Source of the DNA: an uncultured Pelagibacteraceae bacterium
Lineage (GTDB): Bacteria; Pseudomonadota; Alphaproteobacteria; Pelagibacterales; Pelagibacteraceae
Assembly: GCA_902552805.1 (NCBI GenBank)
Contig: CACDIC010000002.1
Span: 1 to 64,000 of the forward strand
DNA: 64,000 nt
Direction of reading: 5' to 3'
Shown here one piece after another: positions 17,201 through 27,629 of this stretch; position 1 is the first letter of the stretch, and the number at the start of each line of letters is the position of its first letter. The notes beneath the pieces were generated by a model, which saw only the letters and a program-made list of their open reading frames with translations, was not told the DNA's origin and ran no database searches. The translations under genes were made by a program, and so were the position numbers.

Positions 17201-17573
17201 AAGTCACAACCCCCCAAATAAAGACATCTTCTTCTTCATTTATCAAAATTCTATTAGAAAAATCTTTAGAGCCTGAGGATAGAAATTTTTTATCTCTTTT
17301 TTGAACTAAAGTTTTAACTACAAGCTCGTCATGAACATTTGCAATAACGGTTGAAAAGTTTTTTGGCTTTAAACTTTTGTCGACAACTAATAAATCCCCA
17401 TCATTAATCCCAACATCGACCATAGATTTTCCCTGTACTCGGATGATAAAAGTGGCTGGAACATTTTTGATTAAATGCATGTTCAGATCGATATCTTCTT
17501 CGATATAATCAGTGGCAGGCGATGGAAAACCAGCGCCAGCTTTATGCAGATAATAAGGAATAGTGAGCTTCAT
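17178..17573 (-). CDS. umuD: UmuD translesion polymerase accessory protein (S24 self-cleaving)
   Basis: Peptidase S24 protein that cleaves itself on RecA-ssDNA filaments and then binds UmuC to form Pol V. At 131 aa it is slightly shorter than E. coli UmuD (139). The cleavage site is A14-G15 in AGAGFPSPA, nucleophile S50 in VQGKSM and general-base K87 in ELVVKTL. Only about 14 residues precede the cleavage site, versus 24 in E. coli, so the inhibitory arm is short. An SOS box lies directly against the start codon. It heads a umuD-umuC operon. Confidence 0.94.
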   Translation of the reverse strand: MKLTIPYYLHKAGAGFPSPATDYIEEDIDLNMHLIKNVPATFIIRVQGKSMVDVGINDGDLLVVDKSLKPKNFSTVIANVHDELVVKTLVQKRDKKFLSSGSKDFSNRILINEEEDVFIWGVVTYVIHSTY

Positions 17574-17588
17574 GTTCTTGTTTTGTTC
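17574..17588 (-). promoter_or_regulatory. LexA (SOS) box touching the umuD start codon
   Basis: On the coding strand the sequence GAAC-AAAACAA-GAAC ends at the base immediately before the ATG of umuD. It is an exact match to the alphaproteobacterial LexA consensus GAAC-N7-GAAC (GTTC-N7-GTTC). No Shine-Dalgarno fits between box and start. Confidence 0.82.
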
Positions 17589-17736
17589 TTATTTGTAGCG
17601 CAGTTATACAATGCAGTCAATAGGTTGTATTTTGAGTCCGTAATTGAATCAAAACTGAATCAAAACATGAACATCGAAACTATATTTTGTATGCTTGTGG
17701 ATAACTTTAACCAAGGATAGTTTAATTGGATATCAA

Positions 17737-18285
17737 ATGAGAGTAATTTTAATAATTTTAATTTCAATACTAACCTTAAATTCTCAAGTTATGGCATACG
17801 AGGAAGCAAATTATGAAATAGTAAAAGAAAATAAAGAATATGAAATCAGAAAATATTCTGATCGTTTAGTCATTGAAACAAATTCCATACAGGGTAATGG
17901 TTTTAGAAAACTGTTTAATTATATTTCAGGAAACAATGAGGAGAAAAAAGAAATTAAGATGACAGTTCCTGTTACTCAAGAAGTCAAAAATGGAAATATG
18001 ACAATGCAATTTTATCTACCTTCAAAATTTAACCAAACTAATACGCCAAAGCCATCTAATTCAGAAATAAAGGTTTTAACAATAGAAGGTGGGTACTATG
18101 CTGTTATTAAATATTCCGGAAGATCTTCAGACCAAAACTTTTTAAAGAATAAAGACATCTTAGAAAAACAGCTTAAGCAAGATAATATTACTATTTTAAG
18201 TCCTCCGATAAGAGCATCCTATAATTCACCATTTACATTACCAATGTTAAAAAGAAATGAAGTAATGTATAGAATAGACTTATAA
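17737..18285 (+). CDS. SOUL-family heme-binding protein, exported
   Basis: A 182-residue SOUL/HEBP domain protein. The ATG at 17737 is preferred because it begins a signal peptide (MRVILIILISILTLNSQVMA), with the mature part starting YEEANYEIVKENKEYEIRKY, the classic opening of SOUL domains. Further family features are the KKEIKMTVPVTQ segment and the C-terminal FTLPMLKRNEVMYRI. Family members bind heme or tetrapyrroles; the precise role in bacteria is unclear. The signal peptide places it in the periplasm. The GFA gene begins at the next base after the stop. Confidence 0.87.
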   Translation: MRVILIILISILTLNSQVMAYEEANYEIVKENKEYEIRKYSDRLVIETNSIQGNGFRKLFNYISGNNEEKKEIKMTVPVTQEVKNGNMTMQFYLPSKFNQTNTPKPSNSEIKVLTIEGGYYAVIKYSGRSSDQNFLKNKDILEKQLKQDNITILSPPIRASYNSPFTLPMLKRNEVMYRIDL

Positions 18286-18648
18286 ATGAAAAAATTAGTT
18301 TGCCATTGTGGAGCTGTAGAAGCAGAAATTAATTTAGATGGAGATTTAGCTAAAGTAATAAAATGTAATTGTTCTATTTGTAAAAGAAAAGGAGCAATCA
18401 TGTCGATGGTAAAAAATGAAGATTTTAAAATTACTAAAGGCCAAGATAAATTAAAACTTTATCAATTTCATTCAAAAGTAGCGAAACATTACTTTTGCTC
18501 CGATTGTGGGATTTACACACATCATAATCCAAGGATCAATCCGGCAATGACAGGATTTAATGTTGGTTGTATTGATGAAATAAATACTTTCGATATGAAA
18601 GAAGTTCCAGTAAACGATGGTCAAAATCATCCATTAGATAAAAAATAA
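18286..18648 (+). CDS. GFA/CENP-V family zinc-binding protein
   Basis: A 120-residue GFA-fold protein with the full set of zinc cysteines: C6-x-C8, C27-x-C29-x2-C32 and C71-x2-C74 (CHCG, CNCSICKRKG, FCSDCGIYTHH). The family is named for glutathione-dependent formaldehyde-activating enzyme, but most members have no proven activity, and formaldehyde activation should not be assumed. It starts directly after the SOUL stop codon and ends five bases before the glycerate-kinase-like gene. Confidence 0.85.
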   Translation: MKKLVCHCGAVEAEINLDGDLAKVIKCNCSICKRKGAIMSMVKNEDFKITKGQDKLKLYQFHSKVAKHYFCSDCGIYTHHNPRINPAMTGFNVGCIDEINTFDMKEVPVNDGQNHPLDKK

Positions 18649-18653
18649 TTTTC

Positions 18654-19583
18654 ATGCAACAATTCAGCTTATGCTTTGGTAAGGTAAAAAAAGATTGTTT
18701 AAAGTTTATTAAATCTCAAGAAACAAAAGCAGACAAATTTAAGAATAAGGAAAGAATGATAAAGTCTTTCTTAATTCCATTATGTTTTTGGATTAGTAAA
18801 AAAGCTGATAATAAAAGACCTTACTTTGTAGGTCTAGCAGGAGGCCAAGGTACAGGTAAAACCACCATTAGTTCACTCATTAAGATAATTTTAACAAAGT
18901 ACTTTAAATTAAAAGTTTTCAGAATTTCTATAGATGATTTTTATAAAACTAGAAAAGAGAGAATAAATTTATCTAATAAAATTCATCCAATGCTTTTAAC
19001 TAGAGGAGTACCAGGAACACATGATATTAATATGATGTTGAGTTTTTTTAGAAAGGCAAAAAGTAGAAAATTTAAAAGGCTGAAGTTGCCAACATTTAAT
19101 AAAGCAATAGATGACCGATTTCACAAAAAGAATTGGTATGATCTAAAAGCAAGACCTGATGTAATTATTTTTGAAGGTTGGTGTGTTGGTGCAAAATCAG
19201 AAAAAAATAATACTTTAAAGAAAAATATCAATTCTCTGGAAAAAGCCAAAGATCAAAGACAAATTTGGAGAAAATATGTTAACCAGCAATTGAAATCAAA
19301 ATACAAAAACTTATATTCCCAACTTAATTGTTTAATTTATTTAAGAGCAAAAAATTTTAGTTTGCTTCAGAAATGGAGATTAAAACAAGAAAGAAAACTT
19401 TGGGTGAAAAGTAAAGTAAAATCCAATTTAAAAATAATGAGTAGAGGAGATGTCATCAACTTTATGCAGACATATCAAAGAATAACCCAGAATATGTTTA
19501 AAAATATGCCTAAATATGCATCTATAGTTTTTAATCTAAATAGTAACCATCAGATCAAATCTGCAGTATATAAAAGTAAATGA
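18654..19583 (+). CDS. P-loop kinase resembling D-glycerate 3-kinase
   Basis: A 309-residue kinase of the uridine kinase/phosphoribulokinase superfamily, close in pattern to plant-type D-glycerate 3-kinase and E. coli YggC. The Walker A loop is LAGGQGTGKTT (61-71); the Walker B-like ISIDDFYKTRKER, the LLTRGVPGTHD block and IIFEGWCVGAK are family signatures. Product would be 3-phosphoglycerate, feeding glyoxylate/glycerate carbon into glycolysis. Unusually Lys-rich. The last four bases overlap the start of the TolC-like gene. Confidence 0.75.
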   Translation: MQQFSLCFGKVKKDCLKFIKSQETKADKFKNKERMIKSFLIPLCFWISKKADNKRPYFVGLAGGQGTGKTTISSLIKIILTKYFKLKVFRISIDDFYKTRKERINLSNKIHPMLLTRGVPGTHDINMMLSFFRKAKSRKFKRLKLPTFNKAIDDRFHKKNWYDLKARPDVIIFEGWCVGAKSEKNNTLKKNINSLEKAKDQRQIWRKYVNQQLKSKYKNLYSQLNCLIYLRAKNFSLLQKWRLKQERKLWVKSKVKSNLKIMSRGDVINFMQTYQRITQNMFKNMPKYASIVFNLNSNHQIKSAVYKSK

Positions 19584-20875
19584 AAAAAATAATTTTAATT
19601 TTTTTTGGAACATTCTTATTATTTTCCAAAGTTAACGCAGAAACTTTTTCTAGTGCTTTATCAAAAGCCTATAAAAATAATTCAGAGCTTAACGCTGAAA
19701 GGGAAAATATTAATGTTTCTGAACAAGATCTAAATATTGCAAGAGGATCTTATTTACCAACGATTACGCTTGAGGGAACTAAAAGTCAGGAAGACACCAA
19801 CAAACTTACAAATCAAGGTGGGGGAGATGCCACAATTAGCGATGTGGACCCTTCAACAAGATCAGTCTCAATTACTCAAACTTTAATAGATTTTGGTAGA
19901 GGTGCAGATCTTGCAAAAAACAAGATAGGTATTGATCTTGCAAAAGCTAAATTATTAAAAAAAGAGCAAGATATCTTATATAAAACTACCGAGGCTTATA
20001 CGGGGCTAATTTCAGCAAATGAAAAGTTAGAAATTAATAGAGCAAACGTTGAGCTTTTAAACAGACAAGTAGAAACTGATAGAATTAGACTTAGTAGAGG
20101 TCAAATTTCTTTATCAGATGTTTCTCAATCAGAATCTTCGTTAGCAGGCGCTGAGGCACAATTTATTAAGGCACAAAATGATTTATTAACCAGTAAATTA
20201 AATTATGAAAATATTATAGGTAACATTAATGATGTGCAATCATTAGATAAAAGTTCAATTATTAATTATGAACTTCCAGGAGATCTTAATTCAGCAATTG
20301 AGCTTTCAAAGAAAAATAATCCTGATTTAATAATTGCAAAGTTAGAGTATGAACAATCTATTAAAGATAAATCAATTGCTAAATCTGATTTAGCACCTAC
20401 TGCAAAATTATCTTTTGAAAGATCATATACTGAAGATTTAAATACAACATATGATGAGAGAGAAAAAGATACTGTTAAAGCAACTGTTTCTTGGCCTTTT
20501 TTTTCAGGTGGGAAGAACATTGCTAAATATAAAAAAAATCAAAGTTTAGAAAATAGAAAAAGATTGATTTTAGATAGTGCAGTAAAACAAAATCAAACCG
20601 ATGTAGCTAGCGCATGGTCCAATTATCAATCTAATAGAAGTTTACTTAATTCTGTTCAATCTCAAGTTAAAGCTGCTGAAATTGCCAATGAGGGAATTGC
20701 TGCTGAATATAATAGTGGGGCAGGAAGAACAACTTTAGAGGTCATTCAATCCAACTCATTACTTTTGAATGCTCAAATTTCTTTGGCAGATTCTGAGAGA
20801 AATTACATTTTATCTCAGTTCAATTTGTTAAAGTCCTTAGGATTGCTAAACAGCGATTACCTAAAAATTAGATAA
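19580..20875 (+). CDS. TolC-family outer-membrane efflux/secretion channel
   Basis: A 431-residue outer-membrane factor. It has a signal peptide (KKIILIFFGTFLLFSKVNA, cleavage about residue 20) and the duplicated helical-barrel repeat of TolC: first half with SLTQ-like SVSITQTLIDFGRG, second half with VKATVSWPFFSGG. It forms the trimeric exit duct for RND/ABC efflux or type I secretion. No inner-membrane pump or adaptor is adjacent, so the partner is elsewhere. It ends 105 bases before recA. Confidence 0.88.
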   Translation: MKKIILIFFGTFLLFSKVNAETFSSALSKAYKNNSELNAERENINVSEQDLNIARGSYLPTITLEGTKSQEDTNKLTNQGGGDATISDVDPSTRSVSITQTLIDFGRGADLAKNKIGIDLAKAKLLKKEQDILYKTTEAYTGLISANEKLEINRANVELLNRQVETDRIRLSRGQISLSDVSQSESSLAGAEAQFIKAQNDLLTSKLNYENIIGNINDVQSLDKSSIINYELPGDLNSAIELSKKNNPDLIIAKLEYEQSIKDKSIAKSDLAPTAKLSFERSYTEDLNTTYDEREKDTVKATVSWPFFSGGKNIAKYKKNQSLENRKRLILDSAVKQNQTDVASAWSNYQSNRSLLNSVQSQVKAAEIANEGIAAEYNSGAGRTTLEVIQSNSLLLNAQISLADSERNYILSQFNLLKSLGLLNSDYLKIR

Positions 20876-20916
20876 TTATTGGTTTTTTGAGGAAAAATAA
20901 AATATCTTGCTAATGA

Positions 20917-20931
20917 GAACAAAATGTGTAC
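20917..20931 (+). promoter_or_regulatory. Near-consensus LexA (SOS) box upstream of recA
   Basis: GAAC-AAAATGT-GTAC, one base off GAAC-N7-GAAC, 49 bases upstream of the recA ATG. The position and the exact box found at umuD support autoregulated SOS control. I could not assign -35 and -10 elements with confidence. Confidence 0.6.
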
Positions 20932-20980
20932 ATTTATTTTATGATTCGAGTGTTAAAAAAAGCAAGAAAAGAGGCAAAAA

Positions 20981-22129
20981 ATGACAAAAAATAACTTAAA
21001 AGTAGTTAAATCTACGAAAGATCAAGAATTGGATATTAAAGAAAAAAACAAAGCATTAGATGCTGCGATTAGCCAGATAACTGACAATTTTGGAAAAGGT
21101 TCAGTTATGAAGCTGGGCGAAAAAAGAGCGATGGATATCGAGTCGATATCGACAGGTTCTTTAAGTTTAGATTTAGCTTTAGGAATAGGTGGTTTACCTA
21201 AAGGAAGAATTATTGAAGTTTATGGACCAGAGAGTTCTGGAAAAACAACATTAGCATTACAAGTAGTTGCTGAAGCTCAAAAGGCAGGTGGAATTTGTGC
21301 ATTCGTTGATGCGGAGCATGCTTTAGATCCAGTCTATGCAAAAAAATTAGGAGTGAATACTGAAGAGCTTTTAATTTCTCAACCAGATGCAGGTGAGCAA
21401 GCTTTAGAAATCGCTGATACGCTAGTAAAATCAGGCTCTATTTCAGTTATCGTAATTGACTCTGTTGCAGCTTTAACTCCAAAAGCTGAAATTGAAGGTG
21501 AGATGGGCGATCATCATGTTGGTCTTCAATCAAGATTAATGAGTCAGGCTTTAAGAAAATTAACTGGTTCAATTTCAAATACAAACACAATGATGATTTT
21601 CATTAACCAAATTAGAATGAAAATTGGAGTTATGTTTGGAAGTCCAGAAACAACATCAGGTGGAAATGCATTGAAGTTTTATTCATCTGTAAGAATGGAT
21701 ATTAGAAGAATTGGTGCTATCAAAGATAAAGATGAAATTATCGGCAATACTACAAGAGTAAAAGTAGTTAAGAATAAAGTTGCACCACCATTTAAAGTTG
21801 TTGAGTTTGACTTAATGTATGGCAGAGGAATTAGCAAAATGGGTGAGTTAGTTGACCTGGGTGCTAAAGCTGACATTATTGAAAAATCAGGAGCATGGTA
21901 TGCTTATAAGGGTGAAAAAATAGGTCAAGGTAGAGAAAACGCAAAAACTTACCTTGCTCAAAATCCTAAAATTGCTGCAGAAATAGAAATGGCAATTAGA
22001 GAAAAAGCAGGTGTGATTTCAAAGAAAATTGAGGGAAATCCATTAAGTCCTGAAAAAATTGAAAAAGAGAAGAAAGTAGCTGAGAAAGAAGAGGCTGCAA
22101 AAGAAGCTACTCCTTCTAAAAAGAACTAA
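20981..22129 (+). CDS. recA: Recombinase A
   Basis: ATP-dependent strand-exchange protein and coprotease for LexA/UmuD. Length 382 aa. Walker A GPESSGKT (82-89), then [30 protein letters not shown] (Walker B and loop 1), [12 protein letters not shown] and [22 protein letters not shown] (loop 2) are all intact. The C-terminal tail is long and dominated by Lys/Glu/Ala, similar to other alphaproteobacteria. A GAGG six bases before the ATG serves as ribosome binding site. Single-gene unit with a SOS box upstream and a hairpin downstream. Confidence 0.99.
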   Translation: MTKNNLKVVKSTKDQELDIKEKNKALDAAISQITDNFGKGSVMKLGEKRAMDIESISTGSLSLDLALGIGGLPKGRIIEVYGPESSGKTTLALQVVAEAQKAGGICAFVDAEHALDPVYAKKLGVNTEELLISQPDAGEQALEIADTLVKSGSISVIVIDSVAALTPKAEIEGEMGDHHVGLQSRLMSQALRKLTGSISNTNTMMIFINQIRMKIGVMFGSPETTSGGNALKFYSSVRMDIRRIGAIKDKDEIIGNTTRVKVVKNKVAPPFKVVEFDLMYGRGISKMGELVDLGAKADIIEKSGAWYAYKGEKIGQGRENAKTYLAQNPKIAAEIEMAIREKAGVISKKIEGNPLSPEKIEKEKKVAEKEEAAKEATPSKKN

Positions 22130-22154
22130 AATTAAAGGTCATCTTTAAATTATA

Positions 22155-22179
22155 AAAGGCGCTTGTTATAAGCGCCTTT
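22155..22179 (+). terminator. Hairpin terminator after recA
   Basis: AAAGGCGCTT-GTTAT-AAGCGCCTTT is a perfect ten-base-pair stem, starting 25 bases after the recA stop. The following tract is TTTCCCCCTTT rather than pure T, so it may be an imperfect terminator or act with Rho. Confidence 0.75.
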
Positions 22180-22229
22180 CCCCCTTTATCCCTAACTAGA
22201 CATAGAATAAAAAAGCTGTATTTTAAAGT

Positions 22230-24896
22230 ATGGCGGATAAATCATTAAATGAAATAAGAAGTACGTTCTTAAAATATTTTGAAAAGAATGATCATAAGAT
22301 TGTTGAGTCTAGTAATTTAGTTCCAAATAACGATCCGACATTAATGTTTGCCAATTCTGGAATGGTTCAATTTAAGAATGTGTTTACAGGTTTAGAAAAA
22401 AGAGATTATCAAAGAGCTACCACTTCTCAAAAATGTGTCAGAGCAGGAGGCAAGCATAATGATTTAGAAAATGTTGGTTACACTCCAAGACATCATACTT
22501 TTTTTGAAATGTTGGGAAATTTTTCTTTTGGGGACTATTTTAAAGAAAGAGGAATTGAACTTGCATGGAATTTAATCACTAAAGATTTTGGTTTAGATAA
22601 AAATAGACTTTATGTAACGGTTTTTCATGAAGATGATGAAGCCTTCAATTTTTGGAAGAAAATAGCGGGTTTTAGCGATGATAAAATTATCAGAATTTCG
22701 ACATCAGATAATTTCTGGTCAATGGGCGAAACAGGTCCTTGTGGTCCTTGCTCAGAAATATTCTACGATCATGGTGATCATTTAAAAGGTGGTTTACCAG
22801 GAACAAAGGATCAAGATGGAGATCGTTTTATTGAAATTTGGAACTTGGTATTTATGCAATATGAACAAGTTTCAAAAGATAAAAGAATAGATTTACCTAA
22901 ACCATCTGTAGATACCGGAATGGGATTGGAGAGAATAGCTGCTCTTTTACAAGGCACACACGACAATTATCAAACTGATCATTTTAAGAAATTAATAAAT
23001 TCGATATCAGATGTAACTAAAGTTAAACAAGCTGATAATAACATATCAAGTTTTAGAGTAATTGCTGATCACTTAAGAGCAAGTTCATTTCTTTTAGCTG
23101 AAGGTGTTCTGCCATCTAATGAAGGTCGTGGATATGTCTTAAGAAGAATTATGAGAAGAGGTATGAGGCATTCTCATTTATTAGGATCAAAAGAACCTAT
23201 TTTTTACAAAATTTTTGGATCCTTAAAAAATGAAATGTCTGGAAATTATCCAGAGTTAGAGCGATCTGAATCTTTGATAACAGAAACATTAAAAATGGAA
23301 GAAGAAAAATTTTTAGTTTTACTTGATCGAGGAATTAAAATTCTAAATGATGAAATTTCCAAAGTTGATAAAGTGTTATCAGGTGAAGTAGCTTTTAAAT
23401 TATATGACACTTATGGTTTTCCATTAGATCTCACAGAAGATATTCTAAAAAATAAATCATTAAAAGTTGACCATCAAAAATTTGATGAGTTGATGAAAAA
23501 AAGCAAAGAACTTGCAAAAAAGAATTGGAAAGGATCTGGGGACAGCTCAGAGGAGGCAATTTGGTTTTCAATTAAAGATAAAACCGGTCCCACAGAATTT
23601 TTGGGTTACGAGTCTAATCAATCTGAGGGAGTAGTGTTAAATCTAATTAAAAAAAAACAGGAATCAAAATCATTAGCTACTGGAGAAGAAGGAATGATTA
23701 TAACTAATCAAACTCCTTTTTATGGTGAGTCAGGAGGACAACTTGGAGATAAAGGCACAATAGTTTCTGGTAATTCAGTTTTTGAAGTTGAGGATACGCA
23801 AAAAAAACTTGGAGATTTATTTGTTCATTATGGATCAGTTAAAACTGGAGAAATTAAAATTAATGATGTAGTTGAAATGAAAATTAATGTTGAGAGAAGA
23901 AATAATTTAAAAGCTTATCATTCTGCAACTCACTTACTTCATGAGTCTTTAAGAAGAACTTTAGGTAAGCACGTGATGCAAAAAGGATCATTAGTTGCAC
24001 CAGATCGTTTGAGGTTTGACTTTAGTCACATGAAACCGATTACTAATGAGGAATTAGAAACAATAGATAAATTAGTTAACGAATACGTTAAAAATGGTTC
24101 TGAAGTGACTACAAGAATTATGACACCTAAAGCTGCAATAGAAAAGGGAGCGCTAGCTTTTTTTGGTGAAAAATATGGCGAAGAAGTTCGTGTCGTTTCA
24201 ATGGGTAAGGAAAAAGATGCTTATTTTTCAACGGAATTATGCGGTGGGACCCATGTAAAAAACACCGGAGATATTGGAAAATTTAAAACAGTCAGTCAAT
24301 CATCTATTGCTGCAGGAGTAAGAAGAGTTGAAGCTTTAAGAGATAAACAGCTTGAGGATTTTATTAAGAATAAAGAAAAGCTATCAACTTTATCTGTACA
24401 AAAAGATGAGGAGACTATCAAAGATTTGTCATCACAAATAATCAAACTTGGAGGTAAACCGAAAGTTGATAATAAAGATTTAAAAGAAATTATAAAAAAT
24501 CTTTCAAAACAACTTGAAAAATTAAATGTTAATTCAGTTCTTCAAGATAAAACAAAAAATATTATTAATGATCAAAAAATAAAGGATATAAAAGTTCGAT
24601 TTCAAAAAGTTCAAGATTTACCCCCTAAAGATCTGAGAAAATTAGTTGATAGTGGAAAAAAAGAACTTGGCGATGGGATTGTAATTGTTTTTGCAAGCAG
24701 TGAAGATAAAGTTGGTTTAGGAGTTGGTGTTACTGAAAAGCTAGTTGATAAATATGATGCTGTAAAATTTGCAAAATTAGGTTCAGAAATTATTGGTGGC
24801 AAAGGTGGGGGAGGTCGAAAAGATTTTGCCCAAGCAGGGGGACAGGATAAAAACAAAATTGATGAGGCTTTTGAAAAACTAAAGGCTTTAATTTAG
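22230..24896 (+). CDS. alaS: Alanyl-tRNA synthetase
   Basis: Charges tRNA-Ala. The 888-residue length is standard. The class II catalytic core opens with [32 protein letters not shown] in typical form. The editing domain carries the zinc/catalytic HSATHLLH and CGGTHV motifs, and the C-terminal C-Ala domain ends with the glycine-rich [16 protein letters not shown] (DHHA1). The frame is intact throughout. Its 3' end overlaps convergent icd by nine bases. Confidence 0.98.
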   Translation: MADKSLNEIRSTFLKYFEKNDHKIVESSNLVPNNDPTLMFANSGMVQFKNVFTGLEKRDYQRATTSQKCVRAGGKHNDLENVGYTPRHHTFFEMLGNFSFGDYFKERGIELAWNLITKDFGLDKNRLYVTVFHEDDEAFNFWKKIAGFSDDKIIRISTSDNFWSMGETGPCGPCSEIFYDHGDHLKGGLPGTKDQDGDRFIEIWNLVFMQYEQVSKDKRIDLPKPSVDTGMGLERIAALLQGTHDNYQTDHFKKLINSISDVTKVKQADNNISSFRVIADHLRASSFLLAEGVLPSNEGRGYVLRRIMRRGMRHSHLLGSKEPIFYKIFGSLKNEMSGNYPELERSESLITETLKMEEEKFLVLLDRGIKILNDEISKVDKVLSGEVAFKLYDTYGFPLDLTEDILKNKSLKVDHQKFDELMKKSKELAKKNWKGSGDSSEEAIWFSIKDKTGPTEFLGYESNQSEGVVLNLIKKKQESKSLATGEEGMIITNQTPFYGESGGQLGDKGTIVSGNSVFEVEDTQKKLGDLFVHYGSVKTGEIKINDVVEMKINVERRNNLKAYHSATHLLHESLRRTLGKHVMQKGSLVAPDRLRFDFSHMKPITNEELETIDKLVNEYVKNGSEVTTRIMTPKAAIEKGALAFFGEKYGEEVRVVSMGKEKDAYFSTELCGGTHVKNTGDIGKFKTVSQSSIAAGVRRVEALRDKQLEDFIKNKEKLSTLSVQKDEETIKDLSSQIIKLGGKPKVDNKDLKEIIKNLSKQLEKLNVNSVLQDKTKNIINDQKIKDIKVRFQKVQDLPPKDLRKLVDSGKKELGDGIVIVFASSEDKVGLGVGVTEKLVDKYDAVKFAKLGSEIIGGKGGGGRKDFAQAGGQDKNKIDEAFEKLKALI

Positions 24897-26102
24897 CTTC
24901 TGTTTAAGATTGTTATCAATTACATCCAGAAATTGATTGGTTGTTAAATATTTGCTTGAAGGTCCAACCAATATTGCAAGATCTTTTGTCATAGAGCCAT
25001 TTTCAACACTTTCAATACAAACTTTTTCAATTGTATTTGCAAATTTGATAAGTTCGTCATTACCATCAAGCTTTCCTCTATGTGCTAATCCTCTTGTCCA
25101 TGCAAAAATCGAAGCAATTGGATTTGTGGAAGTTTCTTTACCTTGTTGGTGCATTCTATAATGTCTTGTTACTGTTCCGTGAGCTGCTTCTGCCTCCATT
25201 ATTTTTCCATCAGGTGTAAGCAGTGTACTGGTCATTAAACCAAGTGAGCCATATCCTTGAGCCATGGTATCTGATTGAACATCACCATCATAATTTTTAC
25301 ATGCCCATATATACTTTCCGCTCCATTTCATTGCACATGCTACCATGTCATCAATTAACCTGTGTTCATAAGTAATTTTTGCATCCTCAAATTTTTTCTT
25401 GAATTCTTTATTATAGACCTCTTCAAATATATCTTTAAATCTTCCATCGTATTTTTTTAGAATTGTATTTTTGGTTGATAAGTAAACTGGCCAATTCTTA
25501 ATTAATCCATAACTAAAACAGGATCTTGCGAAATCCTCGATTGATTTATCTAAATTATACATTGAGAGTGCAACCCCTGGACCGGTAAAATTAAATACTT
25601 CATATTTAATTTCATCTTTACCATCTTCAGAAGTCCATTTTACTTCCATCTTACCTTTGCCAGGCACTTTGAAATCTGTTGCTCTATATTGATCTCCAAA
25701 TGCATGCCGTCCGATCACTACTGGATCTGACCAAGAGGGTACGAGTTTTGGAATGTTAGAACAAATTATGGGTTCTCTAAATACAGTTCCTCCAATGATA
25801 TTTCTGATAGTTCCGTTTGGAGATCTCCACATTTTCTTCAATTTAAACTCTTCAACTCGTGCTTCATCTGGAGTGATGGTTGCACATTTGATACCGACAC
25901 CAATTTTTTTAATTGCATTAGCAGAGTCTATAGTGATTTGATCATCAGAGTCATCTCTACTTTTCATTCCTAAATCGTAATATTCGATGCCGAGATCTAA
26001 ATACGGAAGTATCAATTTTTTCTTGATAAATTCCCAGATTATTCTGGTCATTTCATCGCCATCTAACTCTACTATTGGGTTTTTAACGCTAATTTTGCTC
26101 AC
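24888..26102 (-). CDS. icd: NADP-dependent isocitrate dehydrogenase, dimeric eukaryote-like type
   Basis: Oxidatively decarboxylates isocitrate to 2-oxoglutarate in the TCA cycle, giving NADPH. The 404-residue protein begins [22 protein letters not shown] and contains [21 protein letters not shown] (substrate phosphate and Arg contacts), all typical of the IDH1/2-like subfamily common in alphaproteobacteria rather than E. coli Icd. NADPH made here is a plausible source for the FNR and glutathione systems (inference). It is divergent from psd with a 74-base gap. Confidence 0.97.
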   Translation of the reverse strand: MSKISVKNPIVELDGDEMTRIIWEFIKKKLILPYLDLGIEYYDLGMKSRDDSDDQITIDSANAIKKIGVGIKCATITPDEARVEEFKLKKMWRSPNGTIRNIIGGTVFREPIICSNIPKLVPSWSDPVVIGRHAFGDQYRATDFKVPGKGKMEVKWTSEDGKDEIKYEVFNFTGPGVALSMYNLDKSIEDFARSCFSYGLIKNWPVYLSTKNTILKKYDGRFKDIFEEVYNKEFKKKFEDAKITYEHRLIDDMVACAMKWSGKYIWACKNYDGDVQSDTMAQGYGSLGLMTSTLLTPDGKIMEAEAAHGTVTRHYRMHQQGKETSTNPIASIFAWTRGLAHRGKLDGNDELIKFANTIEKVCIESVENGSMTKDLAILVGPSSKYLTTNQFLDVIDNNLKQKLN

Positions 26103-26176
26103 TTATATTTTTATCTTAATAATTGAATTTCGCGATTTTATATACATATTAATGACAAATTATCAAATAGAAGAAT

Positions 26177-26824
26177 ATGTTTAGTAAGATATTTCCAAAA
26201 ATTCACGCTGAAGGTTATAAATTTTTAGTTATAGCCGGAATAATCACAATAGTATTTTATTTTTTTAGTAATTTCTTAGGTCTAATTGGTTTGGTCTTAA
26301 CTATTTGGGTTTATTATTTTTTTAGAGATCCAGAGAGAGTTATTATTGATAATGATAATTATCTTGTTAGTCCAGCAGATGGTGAGGTGATTAAAGTTGA
26401 AGAAGTTGATGGGCCTAAAGAACTTGGTCTAGAGAATAAAAAATTTAAAAAGATTAGTGTTTTCATGAATGTTTTTGATTGTCATGTAAACAGAACTCCA
26501 TGTGCAGGGAAGATTGAGGAAATCTTATATAAGCCAGGCAAGTTTGTAAATGCTTCATTAGATAAAGCAAGTGAGGATAATGAAAGAAATTACTTTAAAA
26601 TTAAAGACCCCCACAACAATGACATTATAGTTGTTCAAATAGCTGGATTGGTTGCACGAAGAATAGTTTGTGAGTCAAATAAAGATCAAGAGTTGAAACA
26701 AGGAGATCGTATTGGCATGATACGATTTGGTAGTAGAGCTGATATATATTATGAAAATTATGAGCCACTTGTAAAAGTTGGCCAAAAAGCTATTTCAGGT
26801 GAGACACTACTTGCAAAAAAATAA
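26177..26824 (+). CDS. psd: Phosphatidylserine decarboxylase, short pyruvoyl type
   Basis: Converts phosphatidylserine to phosphatidylethanolamine. A 215-residue short-form (archaeal/alphaproteobacterial type) proenzyme. Self-cleavage expected between G185 and S186 in MIRFGSRADIY, which makes the pyruvoyl cofactor from S186. Other family motifs are SPADGEV (65-71) and NVFDCHVNRTPCAG (98-111). Two N-terminal hydrophobic segments tie it to the inner membrane. It is followed one base later by pssA, the preceding enzyme of the pathway. Confidence 0.95.
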   Translation: MFSKIFPKIHAEGYKFLVIAGIITIVFYFFSNFLGLIGLVLTIWVYYFFRDPERVIIDNDNYLVSPADGEVIKVEEVDGPKELGLENKKFKKISVFMNVFDCHVNRTPCAGKIEEILYKPGKFVNASLDKASEDNERNYFKIKDPHNNDIIVVQIAGLVARRIVCESNKDQELKQGDRIGMIRFGSRADIYYENYEPLVKVGQKAISGETLLAKK

Positions 26825-26825
26825 T

Positions 26826-27629
26826 ATGGAACAAAAAAAACCAAATCTTAAAATTGTAGCAGATAAAAAAAGCGCAAGAATGATTTTACCAAATATGTTA
26901 ACCCTGATGGGCGTATGTATTGGTTTAAGTTCAATTCGATTTGCTTTGGACGGTAGATTTGAAATAGCAATTATTGCAATAATTTTTGCTGCTTTGATTG
27001 ATGGCTTAGATGGAAGAATAGCAAGACTTATAAAAGGAACCTCAAAGGTTGGAAAAGAATTAGATTCTTTGACGGATGTAATAAGTTTTGGGGTTGCTCC
27101 AGCATTCATTATGTATTTCTGGAAATTAAATACCTTAGGTCGATTTGGATGGTTATTATGTTTAGTTTATGTAATTTGTGTTGCTTTAAGATTAGCAAGA
27201 TTTAATGTTAATTCTAATCAAGAACCTTCCTGGAAAGATAACTTTTTTGAAGGAGTACCATCTCCAGCAGGTGCTATATTATTGTTAACTCCGCTAATAA
27301 TAAGCCTTAGTGGTTTCGATTATATTCAGCTAAATTTTAATATCATTGTTCCAGTATTTTTTGTGGCAACATCATTGCTTCTCATTAGTAAATTTCCAAG
27401 TTATTCATTTAAAAAAATAGTCATACCAAGAAAGACAACAATATTTTTATTATTTGGCATAGTTCTATTTTTTGGACTATTGTTAGTTTATACATTTAAT
27501 GTAATTGCAATAAGTTCTTTAGTTTATGTGCTTTTATTACCAATTAGCTTTTTTCATTTTCAAAAAAAAAAAAAACAACATGAAAATGACAAAATTCAAG
27601 AGGATGATGATCTTGAAGACATACTTTAA
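26826..27629 (+). CDS. pssA: CDP-diacylglycerol-serine O-phosphatidyltransferase
   Basis: Makes phosphatidylserine from CDP-diacylglycerol and serine. The CDP-alcohol phosphotransferase signature is perfect: D62-G63-x2-A66-R67-x8-G76-x3-D80-x3-D84. Multiple membrane helices follow; the tail is hydrophilic and acidic (ENDKIQEDDDLEDIL). I place the start at the ATG at 26826 (267 aa), after the psd stop, rather than an upstream TTG inside psd that would add 16 residues. Together psd and pssA provide phosphatidylethanolamine. Confidence 0.94.
   Translation: MEQKKPNLKIVADKKSARMILPNMLTLMGVCIGLSSIRFALDGRFEIAIIAIIFAALIDGLDGRIARLIKGTSKVGKELDSLTDVISFGVAPAFIMYFWKLNTLGRFGWLLCLVYVICVALRLARFNVNSNQEPSWKDNFFEGVPSPAGAILLLTPLIISLSGFDYIQLNFNIIVPVFFVATSLLLISKFPSYSFKKIVIPRKTTIFLLFGIVLFFGLLLVYTFNVIAISSLVYVLLLPISFFHFQKKKKQHENDKIQEDDDLEDIL

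Noticed and set aside
17475-17720. An 81-codon ORF antisense to umuD running toward the SOUL gene
   Set aside because: It is mostly a shadow of umuD and its SOS region, and has no recognisable domain.
15923-18285. umuDC-SOUL as a mobile island
   Set aside because: No integrase, transposase, flanking repeat or tRNA junction is visible; base composition looks like the neighbours.
20913-20984. A 23-codon ORF whose TGA overlaps the recA ATG
   Set aside because: It covers the LexA box and recA leader; too short and basic to claim as a gene without conservation.
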